From Microcoleus sp. bin48.metabat.b7b8b9.023 (GTDB taxonomy: Bacteria; Cyanobacteriota; Cyanobacteriia; Cyanobacteriales; Microcoleaceae): a stretch of 43,429 nt of DNA. Under the pieces are notes generated by a model. It did not search any database. It was given only the letters and a program-made list of their open reading frames with translations, and was not told the origin of the DNA. A program made the translations under genes and the position numbers. Position 1 is the first letter of the stretch. Every line of letters begins with the position of its first letter. Positions 9,601 through 18,645 of this stretch are shown piece by piece. Location of the stretch: positions 1 through 43,429 of the forward strand of contig NZ_JAAFKG010000067.1 of NCBI RefSeq assembly GCF_013299185.1, in the 5' to 3' direction.

Positions 9601-9935
9601 CATACTTTGTAGTTTACGTGCGGGAAAATAAGGAAGTGCGATTAACTTTTGCTCAACCCAAACAAATACTTGAAATATATCGGTTGCTGTGCGCGGGATG
9701 TACTGCTCCCTATGAAGAGTTGTGCAATTTGTTCGACAGACAAACTAATAACGGATTTGATATGAGTTTGTATAACGATTTGCTGAAGCGGGCGGTTGAT
9801 TCAATTGCAGGTATTTACAACAAGCGGCTCATCGGCAATCTGCTGTCTAGCCGCAGTGCTGTGTTGGTTGAACAAGCGCATCAGGTTAAAGCAACAACTG
9901 ATTTTGAACTGATTACCTGGCTGGTGATTAAATGA
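6624..9935 (+). CDS. PLD-domain SNF2 helicase, first gene of a putative defence operon
   Basis: This 1103-residue protein has two modules. Residues 20-200 form a phospholipase-D-like nuclease domain with one HxK motif (His126, Lys128) and the following SSN (144-146). One copy per chain would need a dimer to make an active site. Residues 245-870 form an SNF2-type superfamily 2 motor: Walker A DSVGLGKT (275-282), the DESH box (366-369), LLLSATPVNN, then the second RecA lobe with ATDCISEGQNLQ and QRFGRCDRIG. The last 230 residues are not recognised. Such PLD-SNF2 proteins often sit beside large DNA methylases in restriction-like loci. Here the partner, overlapping by 4 bp (ATGA), is the sigma-ATPase fusion. 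The start at 6624 has GGTAGG just upstream. Binding or cutting of DNA is an inference from the domains. Confidence 0.9.
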   Translation: MSQHDSSLPKSAIRDNRHRGTVGNFLKAKVEENSTLSIVSAYFTIYAFDALKEQLLGIKSLKFLFGEPRFIKSLDPSKTDKKAFQIEDRGLQLQNRLQQKRVAKECAEWIEKKVQIRSVKQSNLLHGKMYHIAHNGSENAIMGSSNFTLRGLGLGKNNNNIELNLEVDSKRDTRDLKAWFDELWNDAELIEDVKQDVLLYLEQLYQNNSPEFIYYKTLFHIFETFLDDLEKNDILSEQLHFFNTEIWKSLFEFQKDGVKGAINKIRQYNGCIIADSVGLGKTFEALAVIKYFELRNQTVLVLCPKKLRENWTVYLAQNNSELNPLVKDRFNYTVLSHTDLSRDSGYSGDINLEKINWGNYDLVVIDESHNFRNNLKSKRDESGNLIRKSRYERLMDDIIKSGVKTKVLLLSATPVNNDLKDLRNQLYFITEGHDAAFGESLGIASLRDTLADAQRKFTKWAKKSRDRQTSELLEELSSAFFKLLDELTIARSRKHIQKYYKDAIAQLGGFPERLKPISVFPEIDLKGEFMSYEQLNSEISKYQLSLFNPSKYVLPPYSSVYENKGVRNFKQSDRERCLIGMMKVNFLKRLESSIHSFALTMERTITKIEALETKIQNFQQFQQSRDANQTVIISDLMVEDFDDEELQDAMQVGQKLIFQMAHLDVETWLKDLKRDKEQLKKIYNSAQSISVERDAKLAELKALIAAKVKHPTTNKHGKPNRKVLVFTAFADTAVYLYEGLREWATLELKINLALVTGGSAANKTTFGKNEFDRVLTNFSPFAKKRAQIPSMRQDGEIDLLIATDCISEGQNLQDCDYLINYDIHWNPVRIIQRFGRCDRIGSPNYTVQLINFWPTEDLDQYINLKNRVEARMALADMAGTFEDNLLEVKEIQEVIETDLKYRDKQLLRLKDEVLDLEDFTESVALTEFTLDDFRMELAKYIESNRKLLQDAPLGLYAVVPTNSEYPIIAPGVIFCLKQKGDSLDNKTVNPLQPYFVVYVRENKEVRLTFAQPKQILEIYRLLCAGCTAPYEELCNLFDRQTNNGFDMSLYNDLLKRAVDSIAGIYNKRLIGNLLSSRSAVLVEQAHQVKATTDFELITWLVIK

Positions 9936-12900
9936 GCATCAGCGAACAACAAGCCAAAACATCTATTAAGCAAGCTTTAAGTAGTTTTACCAAGGGAAAA
10001 CTAGCCGATAACGCCCGGAATTTGTTCTTTGTTCTTGGCTACCGCAGTGATCTAATTTATGCGCTCGAACCTAATAGTTCGGATAATTTTATTGCAGAAT
10101 TTGACATAGATCAAAAGCTCAACTCCCAAAAAGCTCTCTTAGAGGAATGGCTGTCGGTTGATTTTCTCTTCCAGTTTACCGGGACAGAAATTGCAGATAA
10201 TGACCAGTTTGTCGAATTTGATAGTAGCAGCGACGAGAATGCCTTTTTTACTTCCTACTTGTTTTTCGCGATCGCACTGCCGAGGAGCGAGTACACTATA
10301 GAACAACTTGACGGGATTGTCCGCGAGATTAATAAAATTTTACCGATTCCCGCGATCGTTCTCTTTCAGCATGGAGAAACTCTGACTTTATCCATTATCA
10401 ACCGTCGCCAACACAAACGCAATGAATCTGAAGATGTATTAGGAAAAGTCAAACATATTAAAGATATCCCATTCGCCAGTCCGACAAACTCTCATTTAAA
10501 AATGCTCTTCAATATTTTTTTGACAGAGTTGCATGAGAATCATGCCTTTAGCAACTTTGACGAATTTCATGAAGCTTGGCATAAAACTATTCCTGACAAC
10601 ATCAAATTTAAAAAAGATCGTCTACCGCCAGATTCGCTTCGGTTTTACCTGCAACAAATCTGTCGAATTCCCCTGCTCAAAGCTTACGAAGAAATTGAAT
10701 TAGCTCGTAAAATTGCTGAGTTAGAATTAGAGGGCAGCCGAAAAGCTAAAGACAAAATGGTAGAGTCTAACTTGCGGCTGGTAGTCTCAATCGCTAAAAG
10801 ATATCAAAATCGAGGGCTGGATTTATTAGACTTGATTCAGGAGGGAAATCTCGGTTTAATCAAGGCTGTAGAAAAGTTTGATTGCACGATGGGAACCAGG
10901 TTTTCTACCCACGCATATTGGTGGATTCGTCAGGCAATTACGCGGGCTATTGCCGATCGATCGCGAACTATCCGCCTACCAGTTCACGTTTATCAAACTA
11001 TCTCTAAGATTAAGAAAACTACCAAGCAGCTTTCTCAAGAAATCGGCCACAAGCCTACGGAAGAAGAAATCGCGATTAAAATGGAGATAACAATTGCAAA
11101 ATTGCGCTTTGTTGTTCAATCGGCTAAATCTATCATTTCCTTAGATACTAAAATGGGTGATGATGAAACTTCTACATTGGGAGATTTGATTGAATTCGAT
11201 GGAGAAACACCAGAAGAAAAAGTATATAAAAAATTGTTTTGCGAAGATTTAGAAAGCGTTTTAGATACTCTAGAACCTCGACAACGTGACATTATTCAGA
11301 TGCGATTCGGCTTGGATGATGGCCGGGAAAAAACTCTACAGGAAATCGGAAATATATTTGATGTTACCCGCGAGCGGATTCGGCAAATTGAGGGTAAGGC
11401 TTTACTAAGATTGCGCCATCCAAACCGCAACAGCATTTTAAAAGATTATATTCGCCCGACAGCAATTTACGAAACTCAGACAAAAAGACCGATCGCCCAA
11501 CCGATGCAGCTCAGACGGTTCAACATCTCAGAAAACTTGTCTCCCAGCCATTGCGACACTTTCTTACAGGAGCCTGTTCATGATAAAATAGTTGAAACAG
11601 CTAATACGGTAGAACCATTAATTCCTTTTGACAATTTCATAGAAAAATCAAATATAGAACAAAAAAAGTTGGCTCAAACTTACCTGTCGAGTGCAGATGA
11701 AAATGAAAACAATCTCACTTATGCAAATTTGAACGAGCATAATTTCCACATTGCCGAACTGACAGAAAATGACTTAAATGGAGCGATTAAACCGATGAAA
11801 CAAAATTCAGCAGACTTACTCAGAGAACTCACCGCACTAGAAGATGTTTTTTCCCAATTAGAGAAACGGCTGTCAGAGGCAAGTCGAAAGTTGCTAGATC
11901 CTGGTATACCTATATCTCAAAAGCTGATTCAAGAACTGGATGAGTCCCATAAAAAGTTTATTCAGCTTCGCGACAAGGTGCTAGAACTGGCTGAATCTTT
12001 GGCAGTATCGACAACGCTGAAAGTTGAGGAAATTGGTTCTTTAGCAGATATCAAGTCTGTACTCGATCGTGTGGATTTTGCCGAGAAGCAAAAAAGTGCG
12101 ATCGCCCTTGTCCGCGACTCTGCTTTGAGGGTGCTGGAACGAATTTTAGCGATCGCCCATCGAGTAGAGAGCAATTTTCAGTCATTGCTGGAATGTCAGG
12201 AAAAAGCCCGCGAACTTCAACGCGCTATCTCCGAATCTCAGGAGTCTGACTTGCATCCCGACACCCAACTCTTGGCTGACGGCAATCATCCATTCTGCAA
12301 ACTGCTAACACTAATTGCAGAATGGGAAGCAGCAGATGATGAGCATTTGGCTTCTTTACAGGATGCCGTAGCAGAATCATTTGGAAGAACTCTGGCGATG
12401 GCAGCAGTCAGAGGTAAACTGATTATTCAGGCGGAAGCAATACCAGATTTCCCTGCTGTTTCTACTAACAATAATTTAGAGGAAACTTCCTTAGTTGATG
12501 AGCCAGAATCTGAAACTGTGCTTATTGTCGAACAACCACCCGCAGCAGAGTTGAAATCGGTATTGACAGATGAGGCGATCGCGCAGCCAACCGCTGAAAA
12601 TATCCCTAATCTTCCACCAACAGAACCGCCCACCTCAACTCAGATTAATCAGCAAGATTCGGAAAATAAGCAAGGAAAAGAAGTAGAAAATCAGGGTAAT
12701 AAAAAAAGAGAACAAAAACAGCCTCTTTACAGCTCATCGCACAATGATACCGCTCAAAAAATCGCTCAATCCATCTTGGATGACCCCGATCTAGAACGCC
12801 CAGCAGTTCTGCGCGACTTAGTTTGGCGGCTGATTCTAGAACAAAAACTCAGCCTTGCCTTTCATTTAGCTCGCTGCTTTGAAAAACAATACTCCAACTT

Positions 12901-15900
12901 CGAGCCGCACCTGCCACCGCAGTTAATTCGAGCAGTATTGCTAGGACAAAACCTCCGCTATGACGTAGGATATGGAAAACTTGCAAATCTGCTTAAAGAT
13001 GACTTCACCAGTTACACCGCCAGCTATTCATTACCAGACAAAAGTGAATGGAATCAAGCTGCAAGCTTGCTCTTGGCCGCAGCAGCAATGCGACCGTCTT
13101 TACTAGCGCCCAATACTGGTGCGAAGCACCTTCTCCAGCAGCTTCATTTCGGTAAAGCTGGACTTGCAAAACTATACGATTATTGCGAAATAATAGCTAA
13201 ATACGGCGATGGTCAGCGGGCTCTGGATATCAAAGCCATCAAGAAAGCTAAAGACCAAGCAGACGTACAAAAATCTTTAGACGAATTGCATCAAAATATC
13301 GAAGCTTGGTGGTTTCAAGCACAGAAAAAAGATATGATTTACCCGCCGGCGAAGAAGGTGTGGCAAGATTGGTTGAAGCCTGACGAACTGATTCACTCTT
13401 TAGTATTTCCTGTACTTCAAAAAGATTTGAGTAAACTTTCAGCAATCAAGCAGAAAGTCAATCAATTGTCTGACGAATCCCAGATCGACTCTGAAATTGA
13501 GAAGACCGATCGTAAAATTCGCAGCAGTCGCCGTGACTCCATGATGGGGAAAGCCGTGATTCAGTTTCGCGATCGCGTTCGTGAACCTGTTGAGTTGGTG
13601 CGAAAGTGGATTGAAATTCAGGAATCGCGCTTAGATCGAAGAGACAATTATCTTCAGAAAGAAGCCAAACAGTTAAAAGAAGATATTGAGAAACTTCAAA
13701 ATACTGTTATTAAAGAATTGGATGCTTTTGAGGAAACAAAACCTCCAGTGTTTATTTTAGCTGGTATTGCCTGTTGCCGAAAAGCTGTCAAAGATATCGG
13801 CAATCTCTTCGATCCAGATACTGAATTGCCTACCGCAGAACCTTACCCAAGACATATCCTGCACGCGGAGCTGTTGAGAATGCCATCTCTGTCGATCGAC
13901 GATGACTGGGAACTGGATACTGCTAATTCTGAAGCGGGTATAAAGGGAATTTTGGAGTTAGTCAAAAATGACATTTGGGATTGGCAAAAAGCATTCGATA
14001 TGCAGAGTTATATCTGTAGTTCAACAACTGTGGGAAATCACGAGGCTACGGCGCAAATCATCGAATACCTCGAACACAATCCCGAATTAACATTAGACCT
14101 CGCTCAGCTAAAGGACGAACGAAATAATCGGATTGAAGAGTGCCAAGGAATTTTGCAGGAGCAGGTCGAGACTACTAGCAAACAGCTCGAAAGAGCCGTA
14201 GCTTTTGGTTTGCTAAGAGAAACAGATAGAACTGCTTATGCAGCACAGATTGAAAGCATTAAAAATGCTTTGGAAACAACCAGGCGGTTTTCTGAAAAAA
14301 TTGAGCTGCTTCGGGCGATCGATGAAGGAATTAATGCCAAGCGCCAGGAACAGATCGATCGAGTGTCGGAGCAATTAGAGAGTCTTCAGCAAACAGGTAT
14401 AGCAGATGCCGATCGTACCAGAATTTGCAGTGTATTGGAGCAAGGCGATATCCTGACGGCCGAGGAATATATAGATATGCTGAAAAAGGGGCGATCGCTT
14501 CCTGAACCAGAAAAAAAGAGAGAGGCTTTTAAAGACTTCTTCGAGCATGATCAGTATACTGCGATCGAAAAAGTCCTTCAGGATTACAAAAAGCAAGAGC
14601 TAATTGCAGACATTTCCAAAGGGAAAAATATCGCCAAAATCCAGATGCCGCAGGGGGCCCAAGCCAAAAAAGCCGCTGAAATGCTCGACGCTTGGTTGGC
14701 AGCTAAGGGCAGAAATCAAGTCACAGAGAAAGATGCTAACCAAATTCTCAGCAACCTCGGTTTTCACATCAAATCTGTTACCGTCAAAAAATTAGGGAAC
14801 TATACCTGGATTGACGTTAATTCTGAGCCGATATTTGACCAAAATCGCTGTCCTGTGTCTGCCTATGGTTCAGCCGCGAACGGTCATTACCGCATTCTTT
14901 GCGTATGGGATAGACCGAACGAACAGGATCTCCTCAATGCAGTTGGAGAAACTGCTCTGGGAGAGCCAGTATTCGTCTTTCATTTTGGGCGAATGACCGT
15001 CAAGAGACGCCGAGATTTGGCTGATTTGTGTCGGCAGCGTCGGAGCACTTTCATTGTTATAGATGATGTGCTGATGCTCTACCTTTGCGGAGAACAAAAA
15101 ACACGCCTACCTGTATTGTTTGATTGTACCTTACCCTTTACTTTCCTGGAACCGTATAAAACCGCAGCAGGAGAAGTTCCGCCTGAGATGTTTTACGGGC
15201 GAGTACGAGAACGGGAATCTATAATCAATCCCGAAGGTTCTTGTTTAATTTATGGAGGCCGCCAGTTAGGTAAAACGGTTTTGCTTAAGTATGTACAGCG
15301 GACTTTTCACGCCACCGACGCGGGAAGGAACGCCCTATTTTTGGATATTAAAGAAATTGGGCGCAAGCAACAGTTAGATAAAATTTGGCATCTACTAAAC
15401 GAAGAATTGGATCAATTGCAAATTCCCGATACCAACCGGCGCAATTCCGTCCGCGAAAGCAGCTTGCAGCGGATTAAAAGTTGGCTGGAATTCGACACGC
15501 AGCGGCGCTTTTTGCTGTTGTTGGATGAGGCTGATAATTTCCTGGAAGCTGATGGTAAGGAGGATTTCCCGCGCTGCGATGAGTTCAGAAAATTAATGAC
15601 GGAAACTCACCGACGTTTTAAGGTGGTCTTTGCTGGATTGCACAACGTTCTGAGAACCACCAGACAAGCAAACCATCCCCTGGCTCACTTTGGCACGCCG
15701 ATCTGCATTGGGCCTTTGCTGAATAATGGTGAAATGCGAGCCGCAACAGCTTTGGTAGAACGTCCGCTGGCTAGTCTTGGCTATCATTTTGAATCGGAAG
15801 ATTTAATCCAGCGCATTCTGTGGCAGACTAACTATTATCCGAGCTTGATTCAACTTTATTGCGAGCAGTTACTCAAGCACATCACTAGCCCAGATGTCCC

Positions 15901-17287
15901 TACTTTCGATCCTAAAATTAGCCCGCCTTACGCGATCGCTTCTCGCCATGTAGAAGAAGCTTATCAAAGTCAAGACCTTCGCAAAAATATTCGCGATCGC
16001 TTTAAGTTGACACTGGGACTAGATCCGCGCTACGAAGTAATTGCCTACTCGATTGCTCATGGCTCTCAGGAGAATGAAACAGGTATGGAGGATGGGTTTT
16101 CTGTATCTTGGATTCGCGAACAAGTCTTGTATTGGTGGTCTGAGGGATTCGTGGGAAGGTCATCGGAAGATGAAATTCTTGCTTTACTAGAAGAAATGGT
16201 CGGATTAGGAGTTTTACGAGAAACCGATGCAGGTTACTTCACTCTGAGAAGTTCTAATTTAGCCTTGCTTATGGGTACGCAGCGAGAGATTGAAACAGAA
16301 CTTCTGAGACACCGCGAACCTCAACCTGAATACGAACCTACTACTTTTCGTTCTCCTCTTCTAGTCAACAATAAAGCTGATTCCCGGCGCAGTCCTTTAA
16401 CTGTTCAACAGGAATCAGATTTGCTGCGCCCGGAGAATCGTGTCTCTATTATATTTGGCTGCCAAGCGGCAGGAATTGACGATTTGAGAGTTTTTATGAT
16501 GAAAGCAGCATCTAGTAAGAAGGATTGCAAAATTCACTATCACTATTTAGAAAATCTCTCAGATCGATCGGATTTCAGCCAGCGTTTGACGGAAATTATT
16601 AACCCTCGTAAAAAAGATATCACGCTCGTTGTTGTATCAGCCACCAACCTTTGGAGTAAGGATTGGGTTGATGAGGCTATTAAGAAAATCAAAATATTGA
16701 AGAAAGAAGACTCGTTTATCCAGCTTGTTTTTGTCGCCGATCCTCAGAAAGCTTGGCAGTTAGTTAATTATAGTTCCACAGGTTTTGATTTATTTAAGGA
16801 TATGAGATTTTTCAGCCTCAAACCTTGGCACGATGCCGCCCTGCGACATTGGCTGGAAGATACTAATTTGCCCAGCGAACTAGAAGTGAGAAAAAAGATT
16901 GCGGCAGTTACAGGAAATTGGTCAAACCTGCTGCAAGAATTCTATCAATTTGCTCAAATTAATCCGCATTGCTGGCAAGATTCCTTGGCCCAACTGAAGA
17001 AGCAATTTAATAAATCTGACAAATTAATTAATTCAATGGGTTTTGACGGTTGCGAACCTCAAAGAAAACTGGTGATGAGAACTTTGGCCCAATGGAGAGA
17101 AGCAGCAACGGTTGAGGTATTAATTGAGGTTCTTGATGATGTATCGCCTGAAGTTGTCAAGCAGACTCTCAGATGGGCGGATCTCCTCAGTCTCGTCTCG
17201 CATTTAGGAAATCAGAAGCAAGACGGTAAGGATTACTGGCAGATTGACCCTGTAGTTGGCCGTCTGCTGGAATCTATGGCAGAGTAA
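9932..17287 (+). CDS. Giant fusion: restriction-like N-terminus, sigma-70 factor, coiled coils, AAA/STAND ATPase
   Basis: A single open frame of 2451 residues. Residues 1-225 resemble the N-terminus of large Eco57I-like methylases that accompany PLD-SNF2 helicases (LADNARNLFFVLGYRSD; NRRQHKRNESEDVLGKVKHI; from memory). Residues 233-508 are a full group 1/2-like sigma-70 factor without region 1.1: region 1.2 DSLRFYLQQICRIPLL, region 2 GTRFSTHAYWWIRQAITRAI (321-340), region 3 and a region 4 helix-turn-helix TRERIRQIEGKALLRLRHP. Coiled-coil-prone stretches follow (about 630-830 and 1160-1265), with a Pro/Gln/Glu-rich linker at 840-935 and more coiled coil at 1390-1560. The ATPase has Walker A GGRQLGKTV (1775-1783), Walker B FLLLLDEAD (1860-1868) and AGLHNVLR (1901-1908). 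A winged-helix-like part (about 2050-2110) and an unknown C-terminus end the protein. It is translationally coupled to the helicase. Sensor-plus-transcription function is inference. Confidence 0.93.
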   Translation: MSISEQQAKTSIKQALSSFTKGKLADNARNLFFVLGYRSDLIYALEPNSSDNFIAEFDIDQKLNSQKALLEEWLSVDFLFQFTGTEIADNDQFVEFDSSSDENAFFTSYLFFAIALPRSEYTIEQLDGIVREINKILPIPAIVLFQHGETLTLSIINRRQHKRNESEDVLGKVKHIKDIPFASPTNSHLKMLFNIFLTELHENHAFSNFDEFHEAWHKTIPDNIKFKKDRLPPDSLRFYLQQICRIPLLKAYEEIELARKIAELELEGSRKAKDKMVESNLRLVVSIAKRYQNRGLDLLDLIQEGNLGLIKAVEKFDCTMGTRFSTHAYWWIRQAITRAIADRSRTIRLPVHVYQTISKIKKTTKQLSQEIGHKPTEEEIAIKMEITIAKLRFVVQSAKSIISLDTKMGDDETSTLGDLIEFDGETPEEKVYKKLFCEDLESVLDTLEPRQRDIIQMRFGLDDGREKTLQEIGNIFDVTRERIRQIEGKALLRLRHPNRNSILKDYIRPTAIYETQTKRPIAQPMQLRRFNISENLSPSHCDTFLQEPVHDKIVETANTVEPLIPFDNFIEKSNIEQKKLAQTYLSSADENENNLTYANLNEHNFHIAELTENDLNGAIKPMKQNSADLLRELTALEDVFSQLEKRLSEASRKLLDPGIPISQKLIQELDESHKKFIQLRDKVLELAESLAVSTTLKVEEIGSLADIKSVLDRVDFAEKQKSAIALVRDSALRVLERILAIAHRVESNFQSLLECQEKARELQRAISESQESDLHPDTQLLADGNHPFCKLLTLIAEWEAADDEHLASLQDAVAESFGRTLAMAAVRGKLIIQAEAIPDFPAVSTNNNLEETSLVDEPESETVLIVEQPPAAELKSVLTDEAIAQPTAENIPNLPPTEPPTSTQINQQDSENKQGKEVENQGNKKREQKQPLYSSSHNDTAQKIAQSILDDPDLERPAVLRDLVWRLILEQKLSLAFHLARCFEKQYSNFEPHLPPQLIRAVLLGQNLRYDVGYGKLANLLKDDFTSYTASYSLPDKSEWNQAASLLLAAAAMRPSLLAPNTGAKHLLQQLHFGKAGLAKLYDYCEIIAKYGDGQRALDIKAIKKAKDQADVQKSLDELHQNIEAWWFQAQKKDMIYPPAKKVWQDWLKPDELIHSLVFPVLQKDLSKLSAIKQKVNQLSDESQIDSEIEKTDRKIRSSRRDSMMGKAVIQFRDRVREPVELVRKWIEIQESRLDRRDNYLQKEAKQLKEDIEKLQNTVIKELDAFEETKPPVFILAGIACCRKAVKDIGNLFDPDTELPTAEPYPRHILHAELLRMPSLSIDDDWELDTANSEAGIKGILELVKNDIWDWQKAFDMQSYICSSTTVGNHEATAQIIEYLEHNPELTLDLAQLKDERNNRIEECQGILQEQVETTSKQLERAVAFGLLRETDRTAYAAQIESIKNALETTRRFSEKIELLRAIDEGINAKRQEQIDRVSEQLESLQQTGIADADRTRICSVLEQGDILTAEEYIDMLKKGRSLPEPEKKREAFKDFFEHDQYTAIEKVLQDYKKQELIADISKGKNIAKIQMPQGAQAKKAAEMLDAWLAAKGRNQVTEKDANQILSNLGFHIKSVTVKKLGNYTWIDVNSEPIFDQNRCPVSAYGSAANGHYRILCVWDRPNEQDLLNAVGETALGEPVFVFHFGRMTVKRRRDLADLCRQRRSTFIVIDDVLMLYLCGEQKTRLPVLFDCTLPFTFLEPYKTAAGEVPPEMFYGRVRERESIINPEGSCLIYGGRQLGKTVLLKYVQRTFHATDAGRNALFLDIKEIGRKQQLDKIWHLLNEELDQLQIPDTNRRNSVRESSLQRIKSWLEFDTQRRFLLLLDEADNFLEADGKEDFPRCDEFRKLMTETHRRFKVVFAGLHNVLRTTRQANHPLAHFGTPICIGPLLNNGEMRAATALVERPLASLGYHFESEDLIQRILWQTNYYPSLIQLYCEQLLKHITSPDVPTFDPKISPPYAIASRHVEEAYQSQDLRKNIRDRFKLTLGLDPRYEVIAYSIAHGSQENETGMEDGFSVSWIREQVLYWWSEGFVGRSSEDEILALLEEMVGLGVLRETDAGYFTLRSSNLALLMGTQREIETELLRHREPQPEYEPTTFRSPLLVNNKADSRRSPLTVQQESDLLRPENRVSIIFGCQAAGIDDLRVFMMKAASSKKDCKIHYHYLENLSDRSDFSQRLTEIINPRKKDITLVVVSATNLWSKDWVDEAIKKIKILKKEDSFIQLVFVADPQKAWQLVNYSSTGFDLFKDMRFFSLKPWHDAALRHWLEDTNLPSELEVRKKIAAVTGNWSNLLQEFYQFAQINPHCWQDSLAQLKKQFNKSDKLINSMGFDGCEPQRKLVMRTLAQWREAATVEVLIEVLDDVSPEVVKQTLRWADLLSLVSHLGNQKQDGKDYWQIDPVVGRLLESMAE

Positions 17288-17640
17288 TACGCACTTTCTC
17301 CTGTGCGATGTACTCAAGCACATCTCTGACTTCAGATAGGCGATCGCCCGCAGCAACTAAGTCTAAACTAGAAACTATAGTTACCTTCAGGTTCGTAGTG
17401 GGGACTTTAGTCCCTCTTAATTAAGAACTAAGGACTAAAGTCCTTACTACGAACCTAAGTTAGATTCAGGTTCGTAGTGGGGACTTTAGTCCCTCTTAAT
17501 TAAGAACTAAGGACTAAAGTCCTTACTACGAACCTAAGTTAGATTCAGGTTTGTAGTCGGGACTTTAGTCCCTCCAAATTCAGGACTAAAGTCCTTACTA
17601 CGAACCTATGTTAAAATAAGATTAGAGATAGATATTATTA
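17288..17640. repeat. Three tandem copies of the palindromic intergenic repeat
   Basis: Copies lie at 17390-17455, 17469-17534 and 17548-17606. Each runs from GGTTCGTAGTG (third copy GGTTTGTAGTC) through GGGACTTTAGTCCC to GGACTAAAGTCC and ACTACGAACC. Copies 1 and 2, with the spacer TAAGTTAGATTCA, are essentially identical and look like a recent tandem duplication. Left of them (17288-17389) I see nothing else. The block separates the giant ATPase gene from uvsE. Confidence 0.9.
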
Positions 17641-18585
17641 ATGAGCAATATTAACCAAGTGTTATCAAGTCAAAAACAGCCAGAATTAGGATTGGTCTGC
17701 ATTACGACTTCGGACGCAGTTCGTTTCCGGACTGTCACGCGGAAACGGCTGTTGCAGCTAACAGAAATTGAACAAGAAAAAGTATTGCGCGAATTGTATG
17801 CAGATAACTTAAAACGACTTGACAAAGCGCTTGATTTCTGCTACGCCAATGGGATTAAATTGTATCGCATGACTTCTGCACTGTTCCCTTTTGCAGATAC
17901 AGATTTGGGGGAAACAGTTTTAGATTCGATGAATGAGGAATTGCGAAGAGTGGGCGATCGCACAATTGACCTCAACATCCGTTTGGTACTCCACCCGGAT
18001 CAATTCGTCGTCCTCAGTTCCGACAAGCCGGATGTTGTGAAAAACAGCATTAAAATTCTGGCGACTCATGCTTTAATTATGGATATGTTGCAACAGCCCC
18101 GATCGCCCTACGCGCTGATGAACATTCACGGCGGTAAGGGCGATCGCACTTCGCAACTGACATCAGTCATCCGCGACTTACCCGAATCTATTCGATCGCG
18201 CTTAACCTTTGAAAATGACGAATACGCTTACAGTTGCTCAGAACTTTTAGAAGTTTGTCTCGATACCGCAGTACCGCTGGTTTTTGACGCGCACCACCAC
18301 GTCATTCACGAACATTTAGAAACTTACAACGATCCGAATGTGGCCGAAATGCTAGCAGCAGCAAAGACTACTTGGCCTGTTCCCGAATGGCAATTAGTAC
18401 ACATATCAAATGGCCGAGAATTTTTTGCCGATCCGCGCCACAGCGACTTGATTGCAGATATGCCCGATTGTTATTATGATGCTCCTTGGATTGAAGTAGA
18501 AGCTAAATTTAAAGAGTTAGCTATTGACAAGTTGCGGAAAGAATGGCTGGCTGCCAAGATTCCCGAATTAAGCAATATCGTGTAG
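17641..18585 (+). CDS. uvsE: UV damage endonuclease UvsE
   Basis: This 314-residue protein is a UvdE/UvsE-type TIM-barrel endonuclease that nicks DNA 5' to UV photoproducts and other lesions. Family motifs are in order: LGLVCITTSDAVRFRT near the N-terminus, RMTSALFPFAD, LVLHPDQFVVLSS, NIHGGKGDR, RLTFENDEYAYS, FDAHHHVIHE and LVHISNGR. The His, Glu and Asp residues of these motifs form the metal-binding site in the family. Length is normal and the ATG at 17641 immediately precedes the conserved region. The next gene is also a DNA-lesion protein. Confidence 0.94.
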   Translation: MSNINQVLSSQKQPELGLVCITTSDAVRFRTVTRKRLLQLTEIEQEKVLRELYADNLKRLDKALDFCYANGIKLYRMTSALFPFADTDLGETVLDSMNEELRRVGDRTIDLNIRLVLHPDQFVVLSSDKPDVVKNSIKILATHALIMDMLQQPRSPYALMNIHGGKGDRTSQLTSVIRDLPESIRSRLTFENDEYAYSCSELLEVCLDTAVPLVFDAHHHVIHEHLETYNDPNVAEMLAAAKTTWPVPEWQLVHISNGREFFADPRHSDLIADMPDCYYDAPWIEVEAKFKELAIDKLRKEWLAAKIPELSNIV

Positions 18586-18645
18586 CGACTCGGGGAATCC
18601 GACAATTTTAATATCGTGTCGAAATAAAACCATCGCACTCAAATT

